Shown here piece by piece: positions 17,192-26,877 of a DNA stretch of 64,000 bases. How positions within the stretch are numbered: the stretch's first letter is position 1; the number at the start of each line of letters is the position of its first letter. Source of the stretch: Leifsonia sp. Leaf264 (lineage in GTDB: Bacteria; Actinomycetota; Actinomycetes; Actinomycetales; Microbacteriaceae); the NCBI RefSeq assembly GCF_001422325.1, contig NZ_LMMR01000001.1, positions 311,256-375,255 on the forward strand, in the 5' to 3' direction. The position numbers and the translations under genes were made by a program. The notes under the pieces were generated by a model. It was not told the origin of the DNA, made no database searches, and saw nothing but the letters and a program-made list of their open reading frames with translations.

Positions 17192-18142
17192 TCACTGCGC
17201 CTTCCGCTTCGGGGCTGCATCCGACGCCGAGTCTGCACTCGCCTTGGCGGATGTCTTCCCGGCCGCCGCCGACTTCTTCGGCGCTGCCTTCTTCGGCGTG
17301 CTCTTCTTCGAGGCCGCGGTACCGCTCGACTTCTTGGACTCGCCGGTCTTCGATCCGCGCGCGCTCTCGACGCTGCGCCGGAGCGCGTCCATCAGGTCGA
17401 TGACCTCGCCACCGCCCTCCTCCTTCTCGGGCACCTCGCCGAAGGTGGCCTCGGTGTCGATGGCGTCGCCCTGCTCGAGCTTGCGCTCGATGAGCAGGCG
17501 CAGTTCCTTCTGGTACTCGTCGACGAACTCGTCAGGAGTGAAGTCGCTGGCGTAGGAGTCGACGAGGCTCGACGAGAGCTCCAGCTCCTTGCTCGAGATG
17601 CGTACGGTCTCGTCGAGCGCCGGGAACGCCGCCTCGCGCACCTCGTCGCTCCACAGCAGCGTCTGCAGCACGAGCACGTCGCCGCGCACCCTGAGGGCGG
17701 CGAGCCGCGTCTTCTGCCGCAGGGCGAATCGCACGATGGCGGTGCGATCGGTCGATTCCAGGGTGCGGCGCAGCAGCACGTAGGCCTTCGGCGATGCGCC
17801 GTCGGGCTCCAGGAAGTAGCTCTTGTCGAACATGATCGGATCGATCTGCTCGTTCGGCACGAACTCGACGACCTCGATCTCGCGCGAGCGCTCGGCGGGC
17901 ATCGCGGCCAGGTCGTCGGCCGTGAGAACGACGGTGCGCTCGCCGTCGTCATAGGCCTTGTCGATGTGGGCGTACGGCACGATCTTGCCGCACACGTCGC
18001 ATCGCCGCTCGTAGTGGATGCGACCGCCGTCGGCGTCGTGCACCTGATGCAGCCCCACGTCGTGGTCCTCCGTGGCGCTGTACAGCTTCACCGGCACGTT
18101 GACGAGCCCGAACGAGAGCGCGCCCTTCCAGATGGACCTCAT
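17192..18142 (-). CDS. ku: Non-homologous end-joining protein Ku
   Basis: This 316-residue bacterial Ku starts at the canonical MRSIWKGALSFGLVNVPV. It forms a ring on double-strand break ends and recruits LigD. The core ends near residue 260. A lysine/alanine/serine-rich tail of about 50 residues follows, resembling the DNA-binding, LigD-stimulating extensions of other actinobacterial Ku proteins. The RRCDVCGKIVPYAHIDK zinc-ribbon-like segment is visible near residue 45. It diverges from ligD with 76 bp between starts. Confidence 0.95.
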   Translation of the reverse strand: MRSIWKGALSFGLVNVPVKLYSATEDHDVGLHQVHDADGGRIHYERRCDVCGKIVPYAHIDKAYDDGERTVVLTADDLAAMPAERSREIEVVEFVPNEQIDPIMFDKSYFLEPDGASPKAYVLLRRTLESTDRTAIVRFALRQKTRLAALRVRGDVLVLQTLLWSDEVREAAFPALDETVRISSKELELSSSLVDSYASDFTPDEFVDEYQKELRLLIERKLEQGDAIDTEATFGEVPEKEEGGGEVIDLMDALRRSVESARGSKTGESKKSSGTAASKKSTPKKAAPKKSAAAGKTSAKASADSASDAAPKRKAQ

Positions 18143-18218
18143 CCGACCAGTACACACCCGCAACACCCGTATCGGCTAGGTTTGCCGCGTGGGTTGACAG
18201 GCTCGGCTGGAGGGTGTG

Positions 18219-20690
18219 ATGGCGCAGGCGTCGGGATCGCAGCTCGTGAGCGTCGCCGGCCACAGGTTGAAGATCTCCAACCTCGACAAGGTGCTCTATC
18301 CAGAGTCGGGCACCACGAAGGCCGATGTCCTCGGGTACTACGCGGCCATCGCCCCCGTCATGCTCCCTCACGTCATCTTCCGTCCGGCGACGCGCAAGCG
18401 GTGGGTGCACGGTGTCGGGACTCCGGATGCCCCCGGCGAGACGTTCTTCCAGAAGGACCTCCCCGCCGGCACGCCGGACTGGGTTCCGCGCGCCGACATC
18501 CCGCATTCGGATCACGACAACACCTATCCGCTGGTGAACAACGCGGCAGTGCTCGCCTGGCTCGCCCAGAGCGCCGCCCTCGAGATCCACGTGCCGCAGT
18601 GGCGCTTCACCGCCGACGGCGCCAGGCGCAATCCCGACCGCATCGTGCTCGACCTCGACCCGGGCGACGGCGTCGGACTTCAGGAGTGCGCCGAGGTCGC
18701 CCGGCTCGCCCGGGTCATCCTCACGGGCATGGGCCTCGATCCGCTGCCTGTCACCAGCGGGAGCAAGGGCATCCACCTCTACGCCCAGCTCGACGAACGG
18801 CAGACCTCCGACCAGGTCTCCGCGGTCGCCCGTGAGCTCGCCCGCGCCCTGGAGGCCGACCACCCCGACCTCGTCGTGAGCGACATGAAGAAGACCCTGC
18901 GCACGGGCAGGGTGCTCGTCGACTGGAGCCAGAACAACGGCAACAAGACGACCATCGCCCCGTACTCGCTGCGCGGCCGGTTCCGACCCACCGTCGCAGC
19001 CCCTCGCACCTGGAAGGAACTGGCGTCACCGACGCTCGCCCACCTCGAGTACGACGAGGTGCTCGCCCGGGTGGCGAAGCGCGGAGACGCCCTGGGCGCC
19101 ATCGACGCAGCCGTCGGCCCTGTTCCGGATGCCGCGACGGACGCCGCGACGGGCGCCCGATCGCCGGGGCAGCGCGCGACGGCGGCAGCGGCATCCGGCG
19201 GCGACCGACTCAGCGAGTACAGGGCGAAACGCGATGCGGCGAAGACGCCGGAGCCGGTTCCCGACGCCGTGGACCGCGACGCCGACGGCCGCAGCTTCGT
19301 GATCCAGGAGCATCACGCCCGCCGGCTGCACTACGACCTCCGGCTGGAGCGCGAGGGCGTGCTGGTGAGCTGGGCCGTGCCCAAGGGCGTGCCGGCTGAT
19401 CCGGGTCGCAACCACCTCGCCGTGCAGACCGAGGACCATCCACTCGAGTACGGCACCTTCGAGGGCAGCATCCCGGCCGGCGAGTACGGCGCCGGGAGCA
19501 TGCGCATCTGGGACTCCGGTACCTACGAACTCGAGAAGTGGCGCGACGACGAGGTGATCGTGACCCTGACGGGTTCAGCGGCGGGGGGCCTCGGCGAGCC
19601 CGTGCGCATAGCGCTCATCCGCACCGCACCCGAGGGCGGGGCGAAGTCGAACTGGCTGCTGCACCGCATGAAGTCGTCGACGCCGCACTACTCCCCCGCG
19701 GCCCGACGCCGCTACGAACCGGTTCCCCCGAAGGGACACCAGGCCATGCTCGCGCGGGCCGGCACGCTCGCCGACCTGGGGAACGGGCCGGAGTGGGCCA
19801 TCGAGATGAAGTGGGACGGCATCCGTGCCATCGCAACCGTCGAGGGCGACTCCGTGCGACTGATGACCCGCAACGGCAACGACGTCACGGCGGCCTATCC
19901 CGAACTCGCCGCGCTGGCCGATGCGGCTCACGTCAGGTCTGGCGTCTTCGACGGCGAGATCGTGGCGACGGATGCCGCGGGCCGGCCCGACTTCGGACTG
20001 CTGCAAGAGCGCATGAACCTCGTGAAGCCCGGCGAGATCGAGGCGGCCAGGAAACGCCGGCCCGTGCACCTGTTCCTCTTCGATGCGCTCGAACTCGATG
20101 GCGAGGACCTCACGGCGCACTCCTACTCGACCCGGCGCACGCAGCTCGCGAAGGTGATCGACGCCCCGCGCGGATCGCCGATCGCCGTTCCCGACGCCTT
20201 CGACGGCGACGCCGAGAGCGCGATCGAGTTCAGCAGGAACCTCGGGCTCGAGGGCATCGTCGCCAAGGAGACCGGTTCACACTACGAGGAGGGTCGGCGG
20301 TCGGGCGTCTGGATCAAGATCAAGCACCTCGCCACCCAGGAGGTGGTGATCGGCGGCTGGCGCACGGGCAAGGGCAACCGCGCCGGAACCTTCGGGTCGC
20401 TGCTCGTGGGGCTGCCTACTCCTGAGGGATTGCGCTATATCGGGCGCGTCGGGAGCGGCCTGCGCGACCAAGACCTCGAGCGCATCGTCGCGCGACTGGA
20501 ACCTCTCGCACAGGACGAGAGCCCGTTCATGGCCGTCCCTCGCGAGGACGCCCGCGACGCCCACTGGGTGACGCCAGTGCTCGTGGGCGAGGTGGAGTTC
20601 GCCGGGTGGACGCGCACCGGGAGCCTGCGGCATCCGACGTGGCGCGGCATCCGTTCGGACAAGAAGCCCGGCGACGTGGTGCAGGAGTAG
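18219..20690 (+). CDS. ligD: Multifunctional ATP-dependent DNA ligase LigD
   Basis: This 823-residue protein has domains in the order polymerase/primase, 3'-phosphoesterase, ligase, as in mycobacterial LigD. The polymerase domain (about 10-290) has the DLDPGDG metal motif. The phosphoesterase domain (about 340-490) has FVIQEHHARRLHYDLRLE with its histidines. The ligase domain (about 525-815) has the adenylation lysine in EMKWDGIR. It fills, trims and seals broken ends held by Ku. The ATG is placed by GGAGG 5 bases upstream; a GTG just before it is in frame. Confidence 0.95.
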   Translation: MAQASGSQLVSVAGHRLKISNLDKVLYPESGTTKADVLGYYAAIAPVMLPHVIFRPATRKRWVHGVGTPDAPGETFFQKDLPAGTPDWVPRADIPHSDHDNTYPLVNNAAVLAWLAQSAALEIHVPQWRFTADGARRNPDRIVLDLDPGDGVGLQECAEVARLARVILTGMGLDPLPVTSGSKGIHLYAQLDERQTSDQVSAVARELARALEADHPDLVVSDMKKTLRTGRVLVDWSQNNGNKTTIAPYSLRGRFRPTVAAPRTWKELASPTLAHLEYDEVLARVAKRGDALGAIDAAVGPVPDAATDAATGARSPGQRATAAAASGGDRLSEYRAKRDAAKTPEPVPDAVDRDADGRSFVIQEHHARRLHYDLRLEREGVLVSWAVPKGVPADPGRNHLAVQTEDHPLEYGTFEGSIPAGEYGAGSMRIWDSGTYELEKWRDDEVIVTLTGSAAGGLGEPVRIALIRTAPEGGAKSNWLLHRMKSSTPHYSPAARRRYEPVPPKGHQAMLARAGTLADLGNGPEWAIEMKWDGIRAIATVEGDSVRLMTRNGNDVTAAYPELAALADAAHVRSGVFDGEIVATDAAGRPDFGLLQERMNLVKPGEIEAARKRRPVHLFLFDALELDGEDLTAHSYSTRRTQLAKVIDAPRGSPIAVPDAFDGDAESAIEFSRNLGLEGIVAKETGSHYEEGRRSGVWIKIKHLATQEVVIGGWRTGKGNRAGTFGSLLVGLPTPEGLRYIGRVGSGLRDQDLERIVARLEPLAQDESPFMAVPREDARDAHWVTPVLVGEVEFAGWTRTGSLRHPTWRGIRSDKKPGDVVQE

Positions 20691-20740
20691 CGGAGGCGAG
20701 CGGCTCGGAACACCGGCGGCGGACGCTCGAGGGCCCTGGG

Positions 20741-20770
20741 GCTCAGTGGCTCAGTGGCTCAGTGGCTCAG
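20741..20770. repeat. 8-bp tandem repeat at the 3' end of the SLC13-type gene
   Basis: The unit GCTCAGTG occurs 3.75 times in a row at 20741-20770. The stop codon of the leftward transporter gene (20767-20769) falls in the last partial copy. A change in copy number would alter only sequence after the stop. Confidence 0.9.
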
Positions 20771-22341
20771 AAGCGCCAGACCAGCGGCACGATGCCGACG
20801 GCCACTGCCAGGAACACCGCCATGACGGGAAGGCCGAGCTTCCAGTAGTCGCCGAACCTCAATCCGGCCGGGCCCTGGATCATCAGGTTCGCCGGCGTGG
20901 CGACGGGAGTGAGGAGCGCTGCGGCCGACACCACGGCGACGGCCATGAGGAACGGCAGCGGCGACACCTGAAGCTCCGCCGCCACCGAGATGGCGATCGG
21001 CAGGATGATGAGCGCCGTGGCGGTGTTGCTGATGAGCTGGCCGAACACCAGGGCCACGAGGCACAGGGCGCCGAGCACCACGATCGGGCCGGAGTCCCCC
21101 ACGATGCCGATGAGCCCGTTGGCGATCATCTCGGCCGTACCGGTCTGCGTGATCGCCGTCGACATCGGGATCATGCCGGCGACGAGCAGCAGCGTCGTCC
21201 AGGAGATCGAGCGATGCGCCCTCTCGACCGAGACCGTGCGTGTGAGCACCATCGCTCCCGCCGCGAGCAGGCCGGTGACTGCAGGCGGGAAGACCCCTGT
21301 CGCCAGGGCGACGACCATGAACACGAGGATGCCCGCCGCCGTCCAGGCGCGACGCCCGAGCGGTGCGGCCTGACGACGTACGGCATCCGGCGCATCCACC
21401 ACCACGATCTCGGGGTCGGCGAGATTGGCGTCGAGGGCATCCCAGTCCCCCTGCAGCAGCAGCACGTCTCCGACCTCGAGCACGATCTCGCCGTGCTCCA
21501 GGTGTTCACCCGCGCGCTGCACGGCCAGGATCACCAGGTCGCCGCTCTCCGTCACCATGCCCGGGAACACCGTCGCCCCGACGAAGGCCGACCGCGGCGG
21601 TACGAGCACCTCGGCCACGCCAGTGCCGGCGTCGAGCAGGGTCGGCTCTGCGGCATCCGTCAGCAGTCCGGGGTAGTCGCGCAGCAGAACGCGGGCCTGG
21701 TCGCTGAGGTCGCGCGGCATCGTCGCCGGCGTGCGGTCGGGGATGACGAAGCGCTGCAGCAGCAGCACGAGCAGCACCGACCCGATGATGATCGGCGCGC
21801 CGGCGACGGCGAAGTCGAAGAAGCCGAACGGATGCCCCGTCGCCGTGGCGGCGTACTCGGAGGCGAGCACGTTCACCGGGCTGCCCGTGAGGGTGAGGAG
21901 GGAACCGGCGTGAGCTCCGAATGCCAGCGGCAGCAACAGCTTCGACGGCGCCACGAGGATGCGCGACGCTATGACGACCACGACAGGCAGCAGTGCCGCG
22001 ACGGCGCCGTTCACGCTGATGAGCGCGGAGAGCACTGCCACGACGACCATGACGAGCACCGTGAGCCTGCGCAGCTCGCCACCACCACGGCGGACCAACT
22101 GCTGACCGGCCCACGACGTGAGCCCGGAGCCGTCGAGACCCTCGGCGACGACGAAAAGCGCCGCGATCAGCACCACAGCGGGATCGGCGAAGCCGGCGAA
22201 GGCCTGCTGCAGGTCGAGCACCCCGGTGGCGAGCAGGGCGAGCGACACGCCGATCGCGACGAGCCCGGTGGGGATTCGCCCGCTGACGAAGGCGATGACG
22301 GCCAGCGCCAGAATGATGAGCGTCAGTGCGGAATCCGTCAC
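20767..22341 (-). CDS. SLC13/DASS-type anion transporter with TrkA-C domain
   Basis: This 524-residue polytopic protein of the divalent anion:Na+ symporter type would import dicarboxylates, sulfate or similar anions. A soluble TrkA-C (RCK-C) domain over residues 205-290 sits between the two membrane halves. The SLLTLTGSPVNVLASEYA and LISNTATALIILPIAI segments resemble the SNT substrate and sodium motifs. The GTG at 22341 follows a TACAGT box by about 7 bases, suggesting a leaderless message. The frame runs open far upstream antisense to the MFS gene, which I reject. Confidence 0.85.
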   Translation of the reverse strand: MTDSALTLIILALAVIAFVSGRIPTGLVAIGVSLALLATGVLDLQQAFAGFADPAVVLIAALFVVAEGLDGSGLTSWAGQQLVRRGGGELRRLTVLVMVVVAVLSALISVNGAVAALLPVVVVIASRILVAPSKLLLPLAFGAHAGSLLTLTGSPVNVLASEYAATATGHPFGFFDFAVAGAPIIIGSVLLVLLLQRFVIPDRTPATMPRDLSDQARVLLRDYPGLLTDAAEPTLLDAGTGVAEVLVPPRSAFVGATVFPGMVTESGDLVILAVQRAGEHLEHGEIVLEVGDVLLLQGDWDALDANLADPEIVVVDAPDAVRRQAAPLGRRAWTAAGILVFMVVALATGVFPPAVTGLLAAGAMVLTRTVSVERAHRSISWTTLLLVAGMIPMSTAITQTGTAEMIANGLIGIVGDSGPIVVLGALCLVALVFGQLISNTATALIILPIAISVAAELQVSPLPFLMAVAVVSAAALLTPVATPANLMIQGPAGLRFGDYWKLGLPVMAVFLAVAVGIVPLVWRF

Positions 22342-22470
22342 AGGGCCGACTGTAGCGGAGGCAGTCGACGGAAACTCAGCTCGCCGGACGCGTCGATGGC
22401 GCGCGTGCCATGAAGTGGGCCAGACTGATGCCATAACGGGCGCACCCACGCCCTGCAGACGGAGGTCCCC

Positions 22471-24189
22471 ATGAGCGTTCCCGCGAGCCCGACGCAAGTC
22501 ACAGCCCCGCGAGCGACGAGCTGGCTGCCCCTCATCGTCGTCGTCCTCACCCAGATCCAGGCGTCGTTCGCGGTCAACGCGCTGACTGTGTCGATGCAGG
22601 GCATCACGACGGATCTGGACACCCCGGCCACCTCGGTCGGCACGGCCATCACCGCCGGCACCTTCGCGATGGCCGCGTTCATCCTGCTGGGCGCGAAGGT
22701 CGGAGCGCGTTTCGGCAGCCGACGGGTGTTCCAGATAGCCGTCGTCATCCATGCCGTCGCCATGCTGGCCGTCGCCCTGAGCGTGAGCCCGGCGATGCTG
22801 TTCGTCGCGCAGGCATCGTCGGGTGCCGTCATCGCGCTCATCGCTCCGGCCCTGGTCGTCTTCATCGCCAGCAACTACAACGGGAAGCAGCAGGCTCAGG
22901 CCATCGGCCTCCTCGCGGCCGCGATCCCCGCGGCGGGAGTCCTCGCCCTGCTCATCGCCGGCACCTTCGCCTCCACCATCGGCTGGCGGTACTCGTTCGC
23001 GCTCGTCGCCCTGCTCGGCGCCGTCAACCTGCTGCTCAGCTTCAGGCTCAAGAAGGTGGATGCGCAGCCCCTTCTCGCCATCGACTGGACCGGCGCCATC
23101 ATCGCCGCGATAGCGATCATCCTGCTGAGCTTCGGGTTCAGCGGCCTCAACAGCTGGGGCGTGGTGCTGGCCACGGAACAGGCGCCGTTCGACATCCTCG
23201 GCATCTCCCCCGCGCCCATCCTCGTGGTGCTCGGCCTGATCATGGGCCAGGTGTTCTTCCTCTGGATCCGGCGCCGCCAGGCGGCGAAGCTGCCGCGCAT
23301 CTTCGATCTCCGCGTGCTCGCCACCGGCTCGGAGCGCGCGGTCACGGCGTGCATGGCGATCATGCTCTTCGTCGGCACGGCCGCGAACTTCCTCATCCCG
23401 CTCTACATCCAGGTCGTGCAGGGTCGTTCGAGCATCCAGACGTCGTTCTCGATCATCCCGTACACCCTCTCGATCTTCGTGGCCAGCACCTTCGTGGCCA
23501 CCCTCTACTCGCGCTTCCCGCCACGCCAGCTCGCCAGGGCCGGCTTCATCGTGGTGGCCCTGGCCCTCACCCTGCTGGCCTTCACCATCCGCAACGACTG
23601 GGGTCAGTTCCTCGTGGTGGTCGGGCTGGTGCTGCTCGGCCTCGGACAGGGCGCCATCGTCGCCCTGGTCTTCAACACCCTCCTCTCCGCAGCCCCGAAG
23701 GAGCTCGCCGGCGACGTGGGCGCCTGGCGCGGCCTGGTGCACAACCTCTCGGGGAGCGTCGGCATCGCCGTCATCAGCGTCTTCGCCGTCGGCGTGCTGA
23801 GCGGCATCGTGGCGACCAGTGCCGAGGAGCATCCGGAGCTGCCGCCCGCGCTCATCTCCCAGGTCAACCTCGACAACACGAACTTCATCACGAACGAACA
23901 GCTCGCCGACGTGCTGGCGCAGACCTCGGCCTCCCCACTCCAGGTCGTGGCCGCGCTCGCCGTCAACGCCGACGCACGACTGCGCGCCCTGCAGATCTCG
24001 CTGCTCGCCCTCGCCTTCCTCGCCCTGCTGGCGATCGTCCCCGCGGGTCGCATGCCCGGACGGATGCGCAGCGAGCTGCCCGAGAAGCTCGAGCCCGACG
24101 ATCCCGATGCGATCGTCGACGACACCATCTCCGACGCCGACGAAGACGCTGCGGCCGTGGCGTTCACCCCCCGGAAGGACAGCGCATGA
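22471..24189 (+). CDS. MFS transporter of the 14-TM drug-efflux type
   Basis: This 572-residue protein has about 14 hydrophobic segments and the motif-A-like LGAKVGARFGSRRVFQ near residue 75. A motif-C-like GLLAAAIPAAGVLALLIAG segment follows near residue 148. The pattern is that of DHA2-type proton-driven efflux pumps. A GGAGG lies 7 bases before the ATG. The acidic C-terminal tail is cytoplasmic. The stop overlaps the start of the aminopeptidase gene (ATGA), so the two are coupled. The substrate is unknown. Confidence 0.85.
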   Translation: MSVPASPTQVTAPRATSWLPLIVVVLTQIQASFAVNALTVSMQGITTDLDTPATSVGTAITAGTFAMAAFILLGAKVGARFGSRRVFQIAVVIHAVAMLAVALSVSPAMLFVAQASSGAVIALIAPALVVFIASNYNGKQQAQAIGLLAAAIPAAGVLALLIAGTFASTIGWRYSFALVALLGAVNLLLSFRLKKVDAQPLLAIDWTGAIIAAIAIILLSFGFSGLNSWGVVLATEQAPFDILGISPAPILVVLGLIMGQVFFLWIRRRQAAKLPRIFDLRVLATGSERAVTACMAIMLFVGTAANFLIPLYIQVVQGRSSIQTSFSIIPYTLSIFVASTFVATLYSRFPPRQLARAGFIVVALALTLLAFTIRNDWGQFLVVVGLVLLGLGQGAIVALVFNTLLSAAPKELAGDVGAWRGLVHNLSGSVGIAVISVFAVGVLSGIVATSAEEHPELPPALISQVNLDNTNFITNEQLADVLAQTSASPLQVVAALAVNADARLRALQISLLALAFLALLAIVPAGRMPGRMRSELPEKLEPDDPDAIVDDTISDADEDAAAVAFTPRKDSA

Positions 24190-25706
24190 CCTCCAGCCCG
24201 TACAAGATCATCCCGCCGACCTTCACGGCGATCCCGTCCCTCGAGGTTGGTCGAGCCGTCACCGTGACGGCTGTGGAGACTCCGGATGCGGGCCTCGAGG
24301 CGATCGGACATCTGGTCGGCACCGCCGGTGACGTGCCTGAAGCGCTCGGCCTGGACCGCGCGGCGCTCGACCGCGCCGGGTTCGGCGGCACGACCGGCGA
24401 GACTCTGCTCGTGCCGAGCAACGACGGCGCCGAGCTCGTCGCCGTGGGAATCGGCGACAGCGCTCTCACCACGTCGTCGCTCCGCGACGTCGCGGCAGCC
24501 TTCGCCCGGGCCGCGAAGCGATCGGCCCGCATCGGACTCGTCCTGCCCGAGCTCCCCGGCATCTCGGACGCCGACGCCGGGGCCGTCATCACCGAGGGCA
24601 TCCTGCTCGCCCGGTACACGTTCTCCGCCCTGAAATCGAAGCCGAAGGAGACGCCCCTCGCGGCGGTCGAGCTCGCCGTCGCCGCGGCCGACGTCGACGC
24701 CCAGCGCGACGGCATCAGGCGCGGCATCGTGACCTCCCGGAGCGCCGCGCTCGCTCGTGATCTGGCCAATGCCCCGCCCAGCCACCTGACGGCAACGGAC
24801 CTGGCGGACATCGCCGTGCAGCTGGGGGCGGAGTTCGGCTTCGCCGTCGAGTCGTACGACAAGGCTCAGCTGATCGAGATGGGTTGCGGCGGCCTGCTGG
24901 GCGTCAACGCCGGCAGCGCCGAGGAACCGCGCATGATCAAGCTGAGCTACACGCCAGCCACCGGGGCGGCCAACGGTCGCCACGTCGCCTTCGTCGGCAA
25001 GGGCATCATGTACGACTCCGGCGGCATCAGCCTGAAGCCCTCGGATCCCATGCACCTGCTCATGAAGATGGACATGGGCGGCGCTGCAGCCGTGCTCGGG
25101 GCTGTCACGGCACTCCGCGACCTTAACTGCCCCACCGCTGTGACGGCGTTCCTCTCCTGCACCGACAACATGCCGTCGGGCTCCGCCTACAAGCTCGGTG
25201 ACGTGCTCACAGCGCGCAACGGAACCACGATCGAGGTCAAGAACACCGATGCCGAGGGCCGCCTCGTCATGTCGGATGCGCTCGTGCTCGCCGCAGAGGG
25301 CGAGCCCGACGCGATCGTCGACATCGCCACCCTCACCGGCGCTGCGCTCATGGCACTGGGCGGGGCTACGGCGGCCCTGCTGGGCAATGACGATGCAGTC
25401 ATCGAGGCCGTGAAGGCGGCCGGGGCGGCATCCGGCGAATCCGTGTGGCAGCTCCCGCTGGAGAAGAGCTACCGCAAACAGCTCGACTCCGACATCGCCG
25501 ACATCTCCAACCTCGGCGGCCCGCACGCCGGCGCCACGACGGCCGCCCTGTTCCTCGCGGAGTTCGTCGACGGCATCCCGTGGGCCCATCTCGACATCGC
25601 CGGCACCATGCAGTCCACGACCGACGAGTCGTGGCGCTCGAAGGGCGCGACGGGTTTCGGGGCGCGCCTCCTCGCCGACTTCGCCGTCGCTTACGGAACG
25701 GACTGA
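24186..25706 (+). CDS. pepA: Leucyl aminopeptidase (M17 family)
   Basis: This 506-residue M17 metallopeptidase releases N-terminal residues from peptides in the cytoplasm. It has the metal- and substrate-binding GKGIMYDSGGISLKP near residue 275, MKMDMGGAAAVLG, and the family signature NTDAEGRL near residue 353. The length is typical. The ATG overlaps the MFS stop; a longer upstream frame is antisense noise. The glutaminase gene follows after 5 bp, so peptide breakdown and glutamine hydrolysis may be expressed together. Confidence 0.93.
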   Translation: MTSSPYKIIPPTFTAIPSLEVGRAVTVTAVETPDAGLEAIGHLVGTAGDVPEALGLDRAALDRAGFGGTTGETLLVPSNDGAELVAVGIGDSALTTSSLRDVAAAFARAAKRSARIGLVLPELPGISDADAGAVITEGILLARYTFSALKSKPKETPLAAVELAVAAADVDAQRDGIRRGIVTSRSAALARDLANAPPSHLTATDLADIAVQLGAEFGFAVESYDKAQLIEMGCGGLLGVNAGSAEEPRMIKLSYTPATGAANGRHVAFVGKGIMYDSGGISLKPSDPMHLLMKMDMGGAAAVLGAVTALRDLNCPTAVTAFLSCTDNMPSGSAYKLGDVLTARNGTTIEVKNTDAEGRLVMSDALVLAAEGEPDAIVDIATLTGAALMALGGATAALLGNDDAVIEAVKAAGAASGESVWQLPLEKSYRKQLDSDIADISNLGGPHAGATTAALFLAEFVDGIPWAHLDIAGTMQSTTDESWRSKGATGFGARLLADFAVAYGTD

Positions 25707-25711
25707 GACCG

Positions 25712-26758
25712 ATGGACACGACGCCGCCGGACACCACCAGGCCCAGGCTCCACGTCAGCGGGCGTGACGAGGACAGCCCGCCGGCACTCGCGCAGGCCGT
25801 GTCGACGGGTTCCCTGCCGAACACGGAGCGGGTCGCGGGTCTCATGCAGGATGCGCTCGATCGATACAGGACTCTCGACGACGGCGCGGTCGCCGATTAC
25901 ATCCCGTCGTTGGGCACTGCCGATCCCGCGCTCTTCGGTCTCGCGATCGTCGCCGTGACCGGTGATGCCCATGCCGTCGGCGACAGCGATCACCTGTTCT
26001 CGATCCAGTCCATCTCGAAGGCCTTCGTCTTCGCGCTGGTCTGCGAGGCGCTCGGGCACGACAGCGTCTGGCGCACGATCGGTGTCAACAACACCGGGCT
26101 GCCGTTCAACTCGGTGATCGCCGTGGAATTGAACGGCGGCAGGCCCATGAATCCGATGGTGAACGCCGGTGCCCTCGCCACGACCGCGCTCGTACCCGGA
26201 GACTCCCCCTCCACCCGGTGGGCCTTCGTCCGCGACGGCCTCTCCGCCTTCGCCGGGAGGACACTGGAGATGGATCCGGAGGTCTACGCATCGGAGTCCG
26301 CTGCCAATCAGCGCAACCAGGCCATAGCGCGGCTGCTGCAGAGCTACGGACACCTGACCGGCGATCCGCTCGAGGTCACCGACGTCTACACGATGCAGTG
26401 CTCACTGCTGGTCTCGGCAGACGACCTCGCCGTGATGGCTGCGACTCTGGCGAACGGCGGAGTGAACCCTGTCACCGGTCGACGGGTGGTCAGCGAGGAG
26501 GTCTGCGCGGACACCCTCGCGGTCATGGCGACGACGGGACTCTACGAGATGTCGGGCGAGTGGCTGTTCGAGGTCGGGATGCCGGGCAAGAGCGGGGTCT
26601 CCGGCGGCATCATCACGATCGCCCCGGGCAAGGGAGGTCTCGCGACGTTCTCCCCGCGCCTGGACGGTGCCGGGAACAGCGTGCGCGGGCAGAGCGCGAC
26701 CCGCTTCCTCTCGAAGGCGCTCGGCCTCAACCTGTTCGCGTCACGTCCCGTCGCCTGA
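25712..26758 (+). CDS. glsA: Glutaminase A
   Basis: This 348-residue serine-dependent glutaminase converts glutamine to glutamate and ammonia. The beta-lactamase-like S-x-x-K pair is in FSIQSISKAF near residue 96. NPMVNAGALAT, ESAANQRNQAIA and the PGKSGVSGGI segment are all family landmarks. The start codon follows the pepA stop by 5 bp. It has an N-terminal extension of about 25 residues compared with compact bacterial glutaminases. Confidence 0.93.
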   Translation: MDTTPPDTTRPRLHVSGRDEDSPPALAQAVSTGSLPNTERVAGLMQDALDRYRTLDDGAVADYIPSLGTADPALFGLAIVAVTGDAHAVGDSDHLFSIQSISKAFVFALVCEALGHDSVWRTIGVNNTGLPFNSVIAVELNGGRPMNPMVNAGALATTALVPGDSPSTRWAFVRDGLSAFAGRTLEMDPEVYASESAANQRNQAIARLLQSYGHLTGDPLEVTDVYTMQCSLLVSADDLAVMAATLANGGVNPVTGRRVVSEEVCADTLAVMATTGLYEMSGEWLFEVGMPGKSGVSGGIITIAPGKGGLATFSPRLDGAGNSVRGQSATRFLSKALGLNLFASRPVA

Positions 26759-26877
26759 GGTGGCGATCCCGGTCGTGAGCGGCAGCCACCTGCACGGCGG
26801 ATCCGATGGCAGGGTCCGCCGTTACAGGTAACGCCAGTACCTCCCATTGCCGGTGCCGGCGGCATAACGTCGTAGTC

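Noticed and set aside
22342-23832. Open frame continuing upstream of the SLC13 gene to give a 1021-residue product
   Set aside because: This part is antisense to the well-supported MFS gene, has the repetitive charged composition of a shadow frame, and the recognisable transporter starts at the GTG at 22341.
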